Source of the DNA: Atlanticothrix silvestris CENA357
Lineage (GTDB): Bacteria; Cyanobacteriota; Cyanobacteriia; Cyanobacteriales; Nostocaceae
NCBI RefSeq assembly: GCF_016056295.1
Contig: NZ_JAECZB010000103.1
Location: 1-64,000, forward strand
Length of the DNA: 64,000 bases
Direction of reading: 5' to 3'
Numbering within the stretch: position 1 is the first letter of the stretch; every line of letters starts with the position of its first letter. The notes beneath the pieces were generated by a model. It saw only the letters and a list, made by a program, of their open reading frames with translations. It made no database searches and was not told where the DNA came from. The position numbers and the translations under genes are program-made. Shown piece after piece: positions 36,843-45,599 of this stretch.

Positions 36843-37394
36843 TTACCTGAAACTAGTATGAGTGGGTAAACGATGCTGCCGTCGACGTTTTTTCCAAAAT
36901 TTGTTGATGAAAAAGTTGTTTATACCTTGTTCATGAGTTGTTTGAGAGTTTGTAGAGGTTTGTCTCTTGTTGATCAAATGATCTATTGAGTAGATATTGA
37001 AGCTGTTCGCAGCGAGTAAAATAAACAGTACAATGCCATAACTCAGCATAGAAGTAGCTGCACCCCAGTTTTGTACTGATGTCACACCCATCTTTAAGAT
37101 GATCATCAGGATAAATGTAGCAACAAGGGCACTGCGAGTTGCCAACCCTACTGTAATCGATACACCCACAATTAATTCAACAGGGGGAACCAAATAGGAA
37201 TTAATTCTAACGAGAAACTCTGGGAAATAAGAATTTTCCAGTTGTTTAACCGTATCTTCTACAAATCCTGGGATGTTGAAAATGCGAGTGAATCCATGAT
37301 TAAAGTAATTTACACCAATGAGAATTCGTAGTAACAAATAAGCGATCGCAATATCTTTCTGTTTAAGACCAATGTAGGTTTTATTTTCGGTCAT
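36843..37394 (-). CDS. DoxX-family membrane protein
   Basis: 183 residues with four TM helices (about 12-35, 63-88, 92-110, 112-132) and a basic, Thr/Gln-rich C-terminus (KKRRRQHRLPTHTSFR). ILIGVNYFNHGFTRIF and VPPVELIVGVSITVGLATR are DoxX/DoxD motifs. Family members are thiosulfate:quinone oxidoreductase subunits or redox-linked membrane proteins; function here unknown. It lies 85 bases downstream of the NDH-2 gene on the same strand, so a link to quinone redox chemistry is plausible. Confidence 0.85.
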   Translation of the reverse strand: MTENKTYIGLKQKDIAIAYLLLRILIGVNYFNHGFTRIFNIPGFVEDTVKQLENSYFPEFLVRINSYLVPPVELIVGVSITVGLATRSALVATFILMIILKMGVTSVQNWGAATSMLSYGIVLFILLAANSFNIYSIDHLINKRQTSTNSQTTHEQGINNFFINKFWKKRRRQHRLPTHTSFR

Positions 37395-37479
37395 TGCTAT
37401 AACTCCAAATATGTGATTGATTGTAATTGCTGGAATTGAAATTCACACGGCTATGGGAGAAAATTTGGTATTAGCACAA

Positions 37480-38742
37480 TTAACGAGGCAGAATCAAGCG
37501 GACAGCGCGATCGCCTAATAAATAGGTATAAAGCCAAGTGAGTAATACTAGCAAGCGACTACGCCAACCAGGAAGATAAACTAAATGAACTCCTAGCCAC
37601 ATCAACCAAGCTAAAAAGCCTGTAAACGCAAATACGCCAATTTTACCGACACCAGAGTAGCAGCCAATAATCGCTAATCTGCCTTTATTGAAATAATTAA
37701 AGGGCTGGGGTGCTTTTCCTCGAATTTGCCGTTTAATATTGCTTGCTACAGCCACACCCTGCTGTAATGCTTCTGGCGCAACTCCATTTAATGGTTTACC
37801 GTTGTTTTCAACGTAGGCGAGATCCCCAATGACATAAACATTGTGTTGTTCTAATAATTGCAGAGTGGGCTGAACGAGTAATTTTCCTTTTTTAGCGCTG
37901 GATAAATCCTCAGATATTTCGGGAGAGTTGGCTTCTAATCCTGCTGTCCAAATGACGGTTGCACTGGGAACCACCTGATTATTTTGAAAATGTACAGATT
38001 CTGGAGTGACTTGGCTGACTTTGGTTTGCAGGTAAATTTGTACTCCCAATTGACGTAATCGCTTATGGGTGTAGATTCCCAATTTCTTTGGTAAATCAGT
38101 CAATAAGCGATCGCCTGATTGCACTAAAATCAGTCTTACTTGCCTCAAATCTAATGTGGGATAATCCCAACGCAATTTTCCTCGCAGCATTTCAACCAAA
38201 GCACCCGCCATTTCCACACCTGTTGGGCCACCACCGACAATTGTAAATGTCAGCAGTTGTTGACGTTGTAATGGATCAGATGCCTGGACAGCTTGTTCCA
38301 AACAAGCAATAATTTGGTTTCGTAATGTTACTGCCTCTTCTAAGGTTCTCATAGGAAAGGCATAAGTTGCTGCTCCAGGAACCTCCAAAAATTGCGTTTG
38401 GCTTCCAGTCGCCAGCACTAAAAAGTCATAGGCGATCGCACAATTATCGCTCTCAACGACCTGTGCTGAAAAATCAATTCGTTCCACCTCAGCCATCAAA
38501 AACCGCAGTTTAGGCTTTTGGTTAGGCCGTTTCCAGGAGAATCGCCGTAAAATTTTACGAATAGGGTAAGCAATATGCTCAGGTTCCAATTGAGCTGTAG
38601 CAACTTGATATAGCAGTGGTACAAAAGTGTGATAATTATTGCGATCAATTAATAATACATCTGCTCCCGAATTAGCTAAAGATTGGGCAGCTTGCAATCC
38701 ACCAAATCCAGCGCCGACAATCACAACGCGGGGACTTTTCAT
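37480..38742 (-). CDS. Type II NAD(P)H dehydrogenase (NDH-2)
   Basis: 420 residues. FAD site VIVGAGFGGLQAAQSL (N-terminus), NYHTFVPLLYQVATAQL, the NADH-binding FTIVGGGPTGVEMAGALVEM, ATVIWTAGL, and YVIGDLAYVENNGKPLNGVAPEALQQG are all NDH-2 hallmarks. The C-terminal helices (FAFTGFLAWLMWLGVHLVYLPG...LLVLLTWLYTYLLG) associate with the membrane. It oxidises NAD(P)H and reduces quinone without proton pumping, affecting the plastoquinone pool. Three ndb paralogues are common in cyanobacteria; which one this is cannot be told. It appears to head the DoxX gene. Confidence 0.93.
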   Translation of the reverse strand: MKSPRVVIVGAGFGGLQAAQSLANSGADVLLIDRNNYHTFVPLLYQVATAQLEPEHIAYPIRKILRRFSWKRPNQKPKLRFLMAEVERIDFSAQVVESDNCAIAYDFLVLATGSQTQFLEVPGAATYAFPMRTLEEAVTLRNQIIACLEQAVQASDPLQRQQLLTFTIVGGGPTGVEMAGALVEMLRGKLRWDYPTLDLRQVRLILVQSGDRLLTDLPKKLGIYTHKRLRQLGVQIYLQTKVSQVTPESVHFQNNQVVPSATVIWTAGLEANSPEISEDLSSAKKGKLLVQPTLQLLEQHNVYVIGDLAYVENNGKPLNGVAPEALQQGVAVASNIKRQIRGKAPQPFNYFNKGRLAIIGCYSGVGKIGVFAFTGFLAWLMWLGVHLVYLPGWRSRLLVLLTWLYTYLLGDRAVRLILPR

Positions 38743-38838
38743 TTGTCCTCTCCTGGGTTATCTAGCTGGGTAATATTTCTTAATTAAATTTTTATACTAA
38801 TTGCCTAATTTTTGCCACTATCTTGGTTGTGAAATTAC

Positions 38839-40323
38839 TTAAGCCAGTCGCCAATTATATTCATCTTGAATAAAGTTGACAAGCCAATCTTTGACATTGT
38901 AAGTGGCGCGGCAATCGTCTTCGTTGTAGCGTTGGATGAGTTCTAATAAGGTGCGATCGCCTGTTGTTAACCATTGGTCATACCAATAAATACACTTAGC
39001 ACCATTCGCTTCTTGATCGCGCCACTCAAACCCTAACCAACGAGCGATCGCTTTGAGGGCATAGCTTTCTACAGGTAATGCTACACTCTGAGTTAATTGT
39101 TCATATACATCGACAAATCGATTCAGTACAGGGCGCACTGAAGAATATGGGGTATGATAAAGTTTCGCTAGTCGTTTGACTGTATCAAATTCGTAGACAC
39201 AGAAATGGTAAATTGGCGCTTCGGGATATTGCCAAACCAAATCTAGAAATTGCTGCCAGACTAATTCTTCTTCTGCTAAATTTTCAGCTAAAAAAGAATA
39301 AAACTGTTCAGTATTAGTTTGTCTATCAACAACCAACACTCCTAAAAGATAATTTAAATCTAAGTCTGGCTGTGCCTCAATATCAAAATAAAGCTCCACA
39401 GGAGCCGTAAATGTAATATTCTCTGTTGGTAGTGGACTGGGTAAGATCAAAGGTCGTCTTTGCAATGCAGATTGAGCTTGTACTACCAACTTGGGCGCTA
39501 CTTGGGCATCGAAACCAGGGAGATTTTCTAGAATAATGGGATTAGTATTAGCTAGAGATTCTAGTGTATTAATGGCAATAGTTTGAAGTTGAGTGTAGCG
39601 GACAGGTGTCACTCCTGGTAACAACGAGAGATGCTTTTGTGATTGAGCGATCGCATAACATTCATTGTACCAATGACAAAGATTACATTTTTGGCGAGAG
39701 ATAAACACCTCTGGTGGATCTGGTGATTCTACAACTTGAATAAACTCCTCCAAAATATGTTGCATCTGTGGTATCCATTTCGTTAAATCCACAGCATAAT
39801 CAGTGTTTTTATTACGCAATAACAACCAAGCTGTCTGGGGTGTAACTCCCTGCACTGTCGCCAAAACTTGGGCGTGAAATGCGATGACAACTTGATATTC
39901 CTGCTTGGGACGCTTACCCAGTTCGATATTCGCTGGAACGTACATCCAATCTCCAAAGCAGGACTGTCCTGGCTGTTTTACAAGTAAATCTGGGCGGCTA
40001 AGGAGAGTATAGCCTTCATAACTGACCTCATCTACTAATTCGTTGTTATTGACTAACAGCACTCCTTGATGGATGTACTCCACTCCCTGGTGCATCAATT
40101 CTAAAGTGGCTGCTTGCCCTGCTTCCCAGTTACCCCGTGGGTAATCTGGTTTTTGACAGGTTAGAGTTGCCAAAATTCCCAAACGATGGGCCTTTTTGTC
40201 TTGTTGCAGTTTGAGCAATAATTCGTTGGGTGCATTACGCTGACTTTTTTCACCGTGAATATCTAAAAAAGGTCGGCGTTTACAGCGTTGATATTGCAGT
40301 AGGTGTTCGGCATTTATTAACAT
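38839..40323 (-). CDS. TM0106-family RecB-like putative nuclease
   Basis: 494 residues. N-terminal PD-(D/E)XK-like region with RRPFLDIHGE and a four-Cys pattern, one Cys near the start (QYQRCKRRP) and CNLCHWYNEC at about residues 222-231, as in Cas4/AddB Fe-S nucleases. The C-terminal half has DIEAQPDL, FCVYEFDTVKRLAKLYH and NEDDCRATYNVKDWL, an RNase H/exonuclease-like (YprB) module. The family is found as a single-gene nuclease; role in DNA repair is presumed. No Cas genes or CRISPR repeats are nearby. Confidence 0.87.
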   Translation of the reverse strand: MLINAEHLLQYQRCKRRPFLDIHGEKSQRNAPNELLLKLQQDKKAHRLGILATLTCQKPDYPRGNWEAGQAATLELMHQGVEYIHQGVLLVNNNELVDEVSYEGYTLLSRPDLLVKQPGQSCFGDWMYVPANIELGKRPKQEYQVVIAFHAQVLATVQGVTPQTAWLLLRNKNTDYAVDLTKWIPQMQHILEEFIQVVESPDPPEVFISRQKCNLCHWYNECYAIAQSQKHLSLLPGVTPVRYTQLQTIAINTLESLANTNPIILENLPGFDAQVAPKLVVQAQSALQRRPLILPSPLPTENITFTAPVELYFDIEAQPDLDLNYLLGVLVVDRQTNTEQFYSFLAENLAEEELVWQQFLDLVWQYPEAPIYHFCVYEFDTVKRLAKLYHTPYSSVRPVLNRFVDVYEQLTQSVALPVESYALKAIARWLGFEWRDQEANGAKCIYWYDQWLTTGDRTLLELIQRYNEDDCRATYNVKDWLVNFIQDEYNWRLA

Positions 40324-40672
40324 TCCTTTAAGCTAGCAAGAATTAGCACTCTCTGGGAGTAGTCCAGCAAATAAAGATCACAAAATAAGAGGTATCTAAC
40401 CCACATTAGCTTTAATCTGCTAGGGGAGCCAGCGGCGTGGTGTTAGCGTAGCGTTGAACATTAGTTCTGACGCATCGCAAATCTGGCAGAATTTGAGGTG
40501 ATTAGCTCATTTGTGCATACATGGTAGCCTTGATGCGACAAGGGTGAATAATTCAAAACCTTTGATACCAGCCATGAATCCGTGTAGCGCAGTGGTTCCT
40601 CCTTGAATGAACTGAAAACTTTTGATAGTTGGTAATATTAGGGATGCTACTTCGTTTTAGATACAAAAAACT
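40324..40672. other. Divergent intergenic region
   Basis: 349 bases between the nuclease gene and the 109-residue membrane protein gene. No ORF or stable hairpin is evident. A fragment of the Nostoc-type GGCGTGGTGTTAGCGTAGCG repeat lies at about 40433-40452. Confidence 0.4.
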
Positions 40673-41002
40673 ATGAGTTTAAAGCAGATCAAGAAAAAAG
40701 TTTTGAGTGTGATCAAATTGATCTCTACAATTCTAATAATCAGTGCCCTTGGATGGGAATTAGGGAATATTTACGCTGCTTTAAATAACCAAAATATGCC
40801 GAGCAATCTTAATTTTATTTTCTGGATAGGACGTTTTGCTCTTGTGGCTCATTTAATTGAGGGAATTATTGCAACTGTGTATGCATCTTCCAAAAATAAG
40901 GCTCCAATTCAATATGGTATTTATACTTTTTTCGTTGGTACAGTAGGTTTGTGGGAATTATTTATAGAATCGAATGAAGATTTAATTCCCAAAGCTCAAT
41001 AA
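40673..41002 (+). CDS. Small three-TM membrane protein, unknown function
   Basis: 109 residues with a basic N-terminus (KQIKKKV) and three hydrophobic helices at about 14-34, 48-70 and 76-97. Charged Glu residues sit in the helices (GWELGN, LIEGIIA, LWELFIESNEDL). It resembles small conserved membrane proteins sometimes labelled YGL010w-like, but I cannot assign a family. It is followed by the 36-bp dispersed repeat at 41013, which could terminate it. Confidence 0.65.
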   Translation: MSLKQIKKKVLSVIKLISTILIISALGWELGNIYAALNNQNMPSNLNFIFWIGRFALVAHLIEGIIATVYASSKNKAPIQYGIYTFFVGTVGLWELFIESNEDLIPKAQ

Positions 41003-41012
41003 TCACAGGAAT

Positions 41013-41048
41013 CTTATCAGACGCGATTTATCGCGTCTCTACATGAGG
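41013..41048. repeat. 36-bp dispersed hairpin repeat, copy 1
   Basis: Core AGACGCGATTTATCGCGTCT (a 9-bp perfect inverted repeat with a 2-base centre) flanked by CTTATC on the left and CTACATGAGG on the right. It is identical over 36 bases to the copy at 42548-42583, in the same orientation, and both are followed by tttt..gcttaa. It lies 10 bases after the stop of the 109-residue gene. Confidence 0.85.
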
Positions 41049-41119
41049 CTTTTAGCTTAATTAAACTGTATTACACTAATACCTCACACCAAAAAATTGT
41101 CTCAGTTCCAATTAAATAA

Positions 41120-42397
41120 TTAAGGCTGGCCAGCTACTTTCCCTTGATTGAGGTAGCCATATACGATTCGGGAGACTTGACTCACAAAATCTCTGGCTTT
41201 TGAGTCGCCGAAAGGTCTTCTCACCAAAATTCCTGCTAAGTAACGTTTACCAGATGGCATTTCAATAATACCTGCGTCTCCTAGAATAACTCCTAGTGTT
41301 CCGGTTTTATGGGCAATTACTGCACCTTTACCAAGACCAGAAGGCAATAAACTTCTATTTTCAACACGACGCATGAGATTTAATACTTGGGTACGGCTAG
41401 AATTAGTCAGCGCTTGATTATTCACAACTAAAGCTGACAACCTTACCAAGTCTTTAGCACTAGTTGTGTTAGTACCTTTGAAGTCGCCCAGTAGGTTACG
41501 AATCACAGTATTTTGTAATCCTAAGCTCCGGAAACGCTGATTTAACTTAGCCTTACCACCTAAACGATGAATAATCATGTTGGTGGCGGTATTGTCGCTG
41601 ATGGTAATCATTTTGGTAGCAGTTTCCAAAAGACTAAACTTAGTTCCAGCCTTTTTATACTGCATTACTCCTGAACCTCCAGTCATTAAATCGCGCCGCA
41701 TTACCAAAGTTTCATTCAGCTTGATTCTCCCTGCATCTACTTCTTGAAACAGAGCAACTAAAACGGGAAACTTAATTGTGCTAGCAGCAGGGAATGCTTT
41801 TTCTCCATTAAAATCTAAATAGTTACCTGTATCTAAATCTAAGAAAAACATTCCTGGATCTAAGGAACTATAGCGATTCATCAATGCTTTAACTTGAGAG
41901 CTAATTTGTGATATTTCTGTGCCTAAAGGAACAACTCCTGCAAAGGGCGAAACATCACCTATTTGAACGGGAATTTTTTCTTCGCTAGAAAGCGAAACCT
42001 TATTGTCATTGCGCTCAAATGATGTGAAATTCACTATCCAGTGAGAAGAAGAGTCACCTTTAATGAGTAATTTTTCGGGAGAAACTGTATACCCTGGTGC
42101 TAATTCAACCACTAATCTAGTTGTGTCAGAGTCAACTTTGCCAATGCGAATTTCTCGAACTGCTGAGCCAAAACTTTGACGAACTGTATTTCCGGCGAGT
42201 TCGGTTTTTGGCAGGTCAATCACAAGTCGTGTCGGGTTATTAATTAAAAATGCTTTTGGTTTAACTCCCGATTCTGTAGTGATATTGAGTTGGTTTTGGG
42301 CGGTGTCAAAATACCAAGATTCTAAGCGCGATGCTTTGGCTGGGGAAGCAAGCAGCACAATGCTGATGACGCTGAGCAGAAAAAAGCGTAATCTCAT
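41120..42397 (-). CDS. AMIN-domain protein fused to serine beta-lactamase-fold hydrolase
   Basis: 425 residues. A signal peptide (about 1-22) is followed by an AMIN domain (about 28-123; LESWYFDTAQNQLNITTESG, RLVIDLPKTEL), which targets proteins to peptidoglycan or the septum. The C-terminal class A beta-lactamase-like domain has S206-TIK (SxxK), SDN (ISDNTATNMI), and KTG (HKTGTLG). Omega-loop Glu is not obvious, so it may be a DD-peptidase/inactivated lactamase rather than an antibiotic hydrolase. It acts in the periplasm on peptidoglycan or beta-lactams. Identical 36-bp repeats lie on either side. Confidence 0.88.
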   Translation of the reverse strand: MRLRFFLLSVISIVLLASPAKASRLESWYFDTAQNQLNITTESGVKPKAFLINNPTRLVIDLPKTELAGNTVRQSFGSAVREIRIGKVDSDTTRLVVELAPGYTVSPEKLLIKGDSSSHWIVNFTSFERNDNKVSLSSEEKIPVQIGDVSPFAGVVPLGTEISQISSQVKALMNRYSSLDPGMFFLDLDTGNYLDFNGEKAFPAASTIKFPVLVALFQEVDAGRIKLNETLVMRRDLMTGGSGVMQYKKAGTKFSLLETATKMITISDNTATNMIIHRLGGKAKLNQRFRSLGLQNTVIRNLLGDFKGTNTTSAKDLVRLSALVVNNQALTNSSRTQVLNLMRRVENRSLLPSGLGKGAVIAHKTGTLGVILGDAGIIEMPSGKRYLAGILVRRPFGDSKARDFVSQVSRIVYGYLNQGKVAGQP

Positions 42398-42547
42398 CCG
42401 TATTATTTCTATGTGAGAGCAGAATTTACTGGCATAAATTTCTCAGGGTTTACCGTTTGATCCGGAAAAAACTTCATGATAATTTTTGCTAATCTTTACT
42501 CAAGACACTAAGACTACAGAATAGTTCCGCGCTTTGGCTGAAAAAGT

Positions 42548-42583
42548 CTTATCAGACGCGATTTATCGCGTCTCTACATGAGG
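42548..42583. repeat. 36-bp dispersed hairpin repeat, copy 2
   Basis: Identical to 41013-41048 and in the same orientation; together they bracket the AMIN/beta-lactamase-like gene at a distance of 1,535 bases. A degraded piece (TCAGACGCGATT) also occurs near 59969. Confidence 0.85.
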
Positions 42584-42641
42584 TTTTTTGGCTTAACTGA
42601 AAGGTATTCTTGTATTAAAGACTATCTACGAGTCCGTGGAG

Positions 42642-43819
42642 TCAACGCAAATCTACATATTGACCTAAGTCCTTATCTCTAAGAATTTGCCCCATTTTCT
42701 GATATTCCCGACGCATTGCTCGGATTAAATGTACCATCTCAATTACTGCATGATCATCAGCTGCTAAAAAAGCTGCTGTGAGAACGATATTGCGAATATT
42801 AGCCCCTGTAAGCTCAAAATTATTTGCCAGAAACTCTAAATCCAGGCCGGGCTACAAGGTGCATTTTTGGGAAAAATTCTTTGCCAAATGAGGTAACGAT
42901 TTTTTGTATCCGGTAACGGAAACTCGATAATAAATCGGAGTCTTCGCTCAAAAGCTTCGTCCATATTGTTACGGAGATTTGTAGTTAAAATTGCAATACC
43001 TTCATACTCCTCCATTTTTTGCAACAGATAACCTACTTCAATATTGGCATAGCGATCGCGCGCATCTTGCACTTCAGAACGTTTACCAAATAAGGCATCT
43101 GCTTCATCAAAAAAAAGGATGGCATTAGCATTAGTTGCAGCTGTGAAAATTCGATTCAGGTTTTTCTCTGTCTCACCGATGTATTTACTAACTATTTGGG
43201 ACAAATCTATTTTATAAAGGTCTAGTTGTAAGTGACGAGCAATTACCTCCGCAGCCATCGTTTTATCTGTACCGGAAGAACCAGAAAATAGAACATTTAG
43301 ACCTTTTCCTAAAGATAATTTCTCTGCAAAACCCCATTTTTGATGTACTAAATTTCGGTATTCTGCTTCTTTACAAATTTCTTGTAGTTGCATTAATTGA
43401 TTGGGGTGCAGTATGATATCGTCCCAGGTATATTTCGGGACAATTTTCTGGGCGAGAGTCGCTAAATCGTGGCCAGATTGAGCGCGGGCTGCACTACATA
43501 AGTGCAAAAATCAGGGTAGTGTTTTTTCTGTTTTGGCTGATTGCCAACGGGCGGTATTATAGGCAGTAGCGACAGAATCGGCAATTTGATCTGGGGTCAA
43601 AACAAAGCGATCACTTAATACATCTAACTCTGCATTCTCAATGTTTATTTGGGCTGCTTGCAAGTGGATTCGCCAACAATCTCTGCGTTGGTTAGATTCA
43701 AGAATCCCAAAGGGTACTGTAATTAAACCCTTTACACCTGTAGCTGTAGGTATCCAAGTTTGTACCCCTGCAAGGATTGTAATACCGCTCTCAAGGGTAG
43801 GTATTTTGTATTTGGTCAT
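42642..43819 (-). pseudogene. AAA+ ATPase, disrupted by a nonsense codon and a frameshift
   Basis: The frame opens at ATG 43819 (...LTPDQIADSVATAYNTARWQ), meets TGA at 43511-43513, and continues in the same frame as LCSAARAQSGHDLATLAQ to the AAA core. Walker A reads GSSGTDKT, with Asp where the invariant Gly precedes Lys; Walker B is LFFDEADALF. It stops at 42836 after NAPCSPAWI. The missing tail (LDLEFLANNFELTGANIRNI...) resumes in another frame to TGA at 42642. The N-terminus of a full-length ATPase (several hundred residues) is also absent. Relatives are AAA+ ATPases found with phage-tail-like injection systems, among others. Confidence 0.85.
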
Positions 43820-44195
43820 TTTTTGGCTAATTCAGCCGATACTTAAATCCTGAAACGACCAAACCACGTTAAACAATTGAGAGTTTTCTCAACTATTTTT
43901 GAGATTCTGAAAACCCTACCCTTGAAAGGGAATCTAACCCCGGTTGATGCAATAGTAATCTCACCACTTGGGGGTCGAGGATGAGATGATGAGAAATAAG
44001 TGTAGATTGCTGCTAATGAGGTTCTGGGCAGAGATGAAGCAGACGGTGGTTAATTAAGGGTGAGTTAGTAGTAAAATGCTTACGTCGTGATAATTTTTCA
44101 GGAACGGTAGAACAGAGTAAATTTAAGACCATATCTACTGTAGATCTTTTGTTGTTCATATCATCTTGGAGATAAGCATATCAGGGCAAAAAGTA
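43820..44195. other. Intergenic region upstream of the ATPase remnant
   Basis: 376 bases. It probably contains decayed ATPase 5' sequence, but I could not recover a convincing frame. No hairpin or promoter is clear. Confidence 0.35.
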
Positions 44196-44333
44196 ATGGC
44201 AGATTTAGAGACGAAACAAGCAAATTTGCGTGATACCTTACTGCGAATTAGTGGAGCCATTCAAATTTTGGAAGAAGAAATAGGCAAAGTCAATACAGAA
44301 CAAGAAAATACTCAAAACTCAACGTTTGCGTAA
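44196..44333 (+). CDS. Short helical protein (45 residues), tentative
   Basis: ATG at 44196 with GGAGAT upstream opens MADLETKQANLRDTLLRISG and continues as a charged helix to TAA at 44331-44333. The heptad-like pattern (LRDTLLRISGAIQILEEEIG) suggests a coiled coil. Its sense and length are plausible for a real small gene, but no family was recognised. Confidence 0.5.
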   Translation: MADLETKQANLRDTLLRISGAIQILEEEIGKVNTEQENTQNSTFA

Positions 44334-44368
44334 TCGAGTGAATTTGCTGTTTCTTGCTTAATTTCAGT

Positions 44369-44758
44369 TTAATAGCGAATCAGTTTTTTAATTCGATCGC
44401 GCGGTAAGCCCAACTCTTGACTAAGGCTGGCTTCAATTTGGCTCGGTTCTGTTACAGGAAACTCAAAGGCGATCTTTTTGAGAACTGAGTTATTCGTTTT
44501 CACATTCACTATTGAAACTCCATCTTCTTGGCGAATTTCTACTTTAATCGCCACGATTCTTTTCATCATTTGACGCGCTGCTTGGGTATCTGCTTGGAGA
44601 TATTTTTTGTTGTAGTAAGAGTGACTCAAAATCCGATCTTGCACAAAACCACTCCCCAACCAGAAAATTAGCCCAATTAAGGGCAAAGACAACCAAAACA
44701 CAAAGCCCAACGATCGCAACACTCGAAAAAACTGAAATTGGCGCATGGAATGCAACAT
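44369..44758 (-). CDS. One-TM cyanobacterial conserved protein, unknown function
   Basis: 129 residues. After MLHSMRQFQFFRVLRSL comes one TM helix (about 19-38), then a small soluble alpha/beta domain (about 55-129; IKVEIRQEDGVSIVNVKTNN, SQIEASLSQELGLPRDRIKKL). An ATG four codons later is also possible. No signal-peptidase site or catalytic motif. It is divergent from the OmpR-type regulator gene with 90 bases between them. Confidence 0.65.
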   Translation of the reverse strand: MLHSMRQFQFFRVLRSLGFVFWLSLPLIGLIFWLGSGFVQDRILSHSYYNKKYLQADTQAARQMMKRIVAIKVEIRQEDGVSIVNVKTNNSVLKKIAFEFPVTEPSQIEASLSQELGLPRDRIKKLIRY

Positions 44759-44848
44759 CTAGGCTCGTTACCTTATCATTTCTGTGTCACTCTTTTAGAT
44801 TAATCTGAAAACTAGAAAGTAAAAATTACAGCAAGCTGAGTAAATGGG

Positions 44849-45526
44849 ATGTTGATCTTACTAGTAGAAGATGACCCATCGCAGTTAGAGCCACTGCGAA
44901 CAGCATTGTTGAAAGTGGGACATACAGTGGATGCGATTGAAGATGGGGAAACAGCACAATGGTTTGCCTTTCACAAAGACTATGATCTGTTGATTCTAGA
45001 TTGGATGTTACCTAAAGTAAGTGGTGTAGAACTCTGCCAAGTGTATCGGCGAGCCGGAAAGTTGGCTCCTGTGCTAATGCTGACTGCCAAAGACACAGTT
45101 TTAGATAAGGTAACAGGTTTAGATGCCGGAGCAGATGATTATTTAGTAAAGCCAGTGGATGTGCTGGAGTTGTTAGCACGGGTGCGGGCATTGGGAAGGC
45201 GATCGCCTATGTGGCAAGGAGATATACTCAGCTTGGATGATCTGCAACTTCATTTATCCAATTTAACAATTGAACGCGGTTCAGTTACAACTCAACTTTC
45301 TTGCCGAGAATTTCAATTAATGGAATATCTGATGCGTCATCCCCGTCAAGTTTTATCTCATGACCAGATTGAACAAGCTCTGTGGAGTTGGGGAGATGAA
45401 CCCGAAAGTAATGCAGTTACAACCTTGGTTCGTCGCCTACGCCAACGTCTACAAACCATTGATGCCAAAGATTGGCTCGAAACAGTCCATCGCATAGGTT
45501 ATCGGTTAAATCCACCAAATTCTTAA
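44849..45526 (+). CDS. OmpR-family response regulator
   Basis: 225 residues. Receiver: EDD at 7-9, phosphoacceptor Asp51 (LLILDWMLPK), conserved Thr in LMLTAKD and Lys in YLVKPVDV. The C-terminal winged helix (about 130-225) ends with VTTLVRRLRQRLQTIDAKDW-LETVHRIGYRL, the recognition helix and wing. It binds promoter DNA upon phosphorylation. The histidine kinase starts 73 bases downstream, a cognate pair. ATG 44849. Confidence 0.95.
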   Translation: MLILLVEDDPSQLEPLRTALLKVGHTVDAIEDGETAQWFAFHKDYDLLILDWMLPKVSGVELCQVYRRAGKLAPVLMLTAKDTVLDKVTGLDAGADDYLVKPVDVLELLARVRALGRRSPMWQGDILSLDDLQLHLSNLTIERGSVTTQLSCREFQLMEYLMRHPRQVLSHDQIEQALWSWGDEPESNAVTTLVRRLRQRLQTIDAKDWLETVHRIGYRLNPPNS

Positions 45527-45599
45527 ACCACGAAAAGGCAAATAAGCACAAGAGAATTAAAACCTCGTTCCCCTCCCTAGCCCCTAGCCCCTATACAAA

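Noticed and set aside
38839-40323. Cas4/CRISPR association of the RecB-like nuclease
   Set aside because: Although it shares a Cys cluster with Cas4, no CRISPR array or other cas gene is in the window and its layout is that of TM0106.
40340-40372. CIRCE heat-shock operator (TTAGCACTC...)
   Set aside because: Only the left half TTAGCACTC is seen; the required GAGTGCTAA half is absent.
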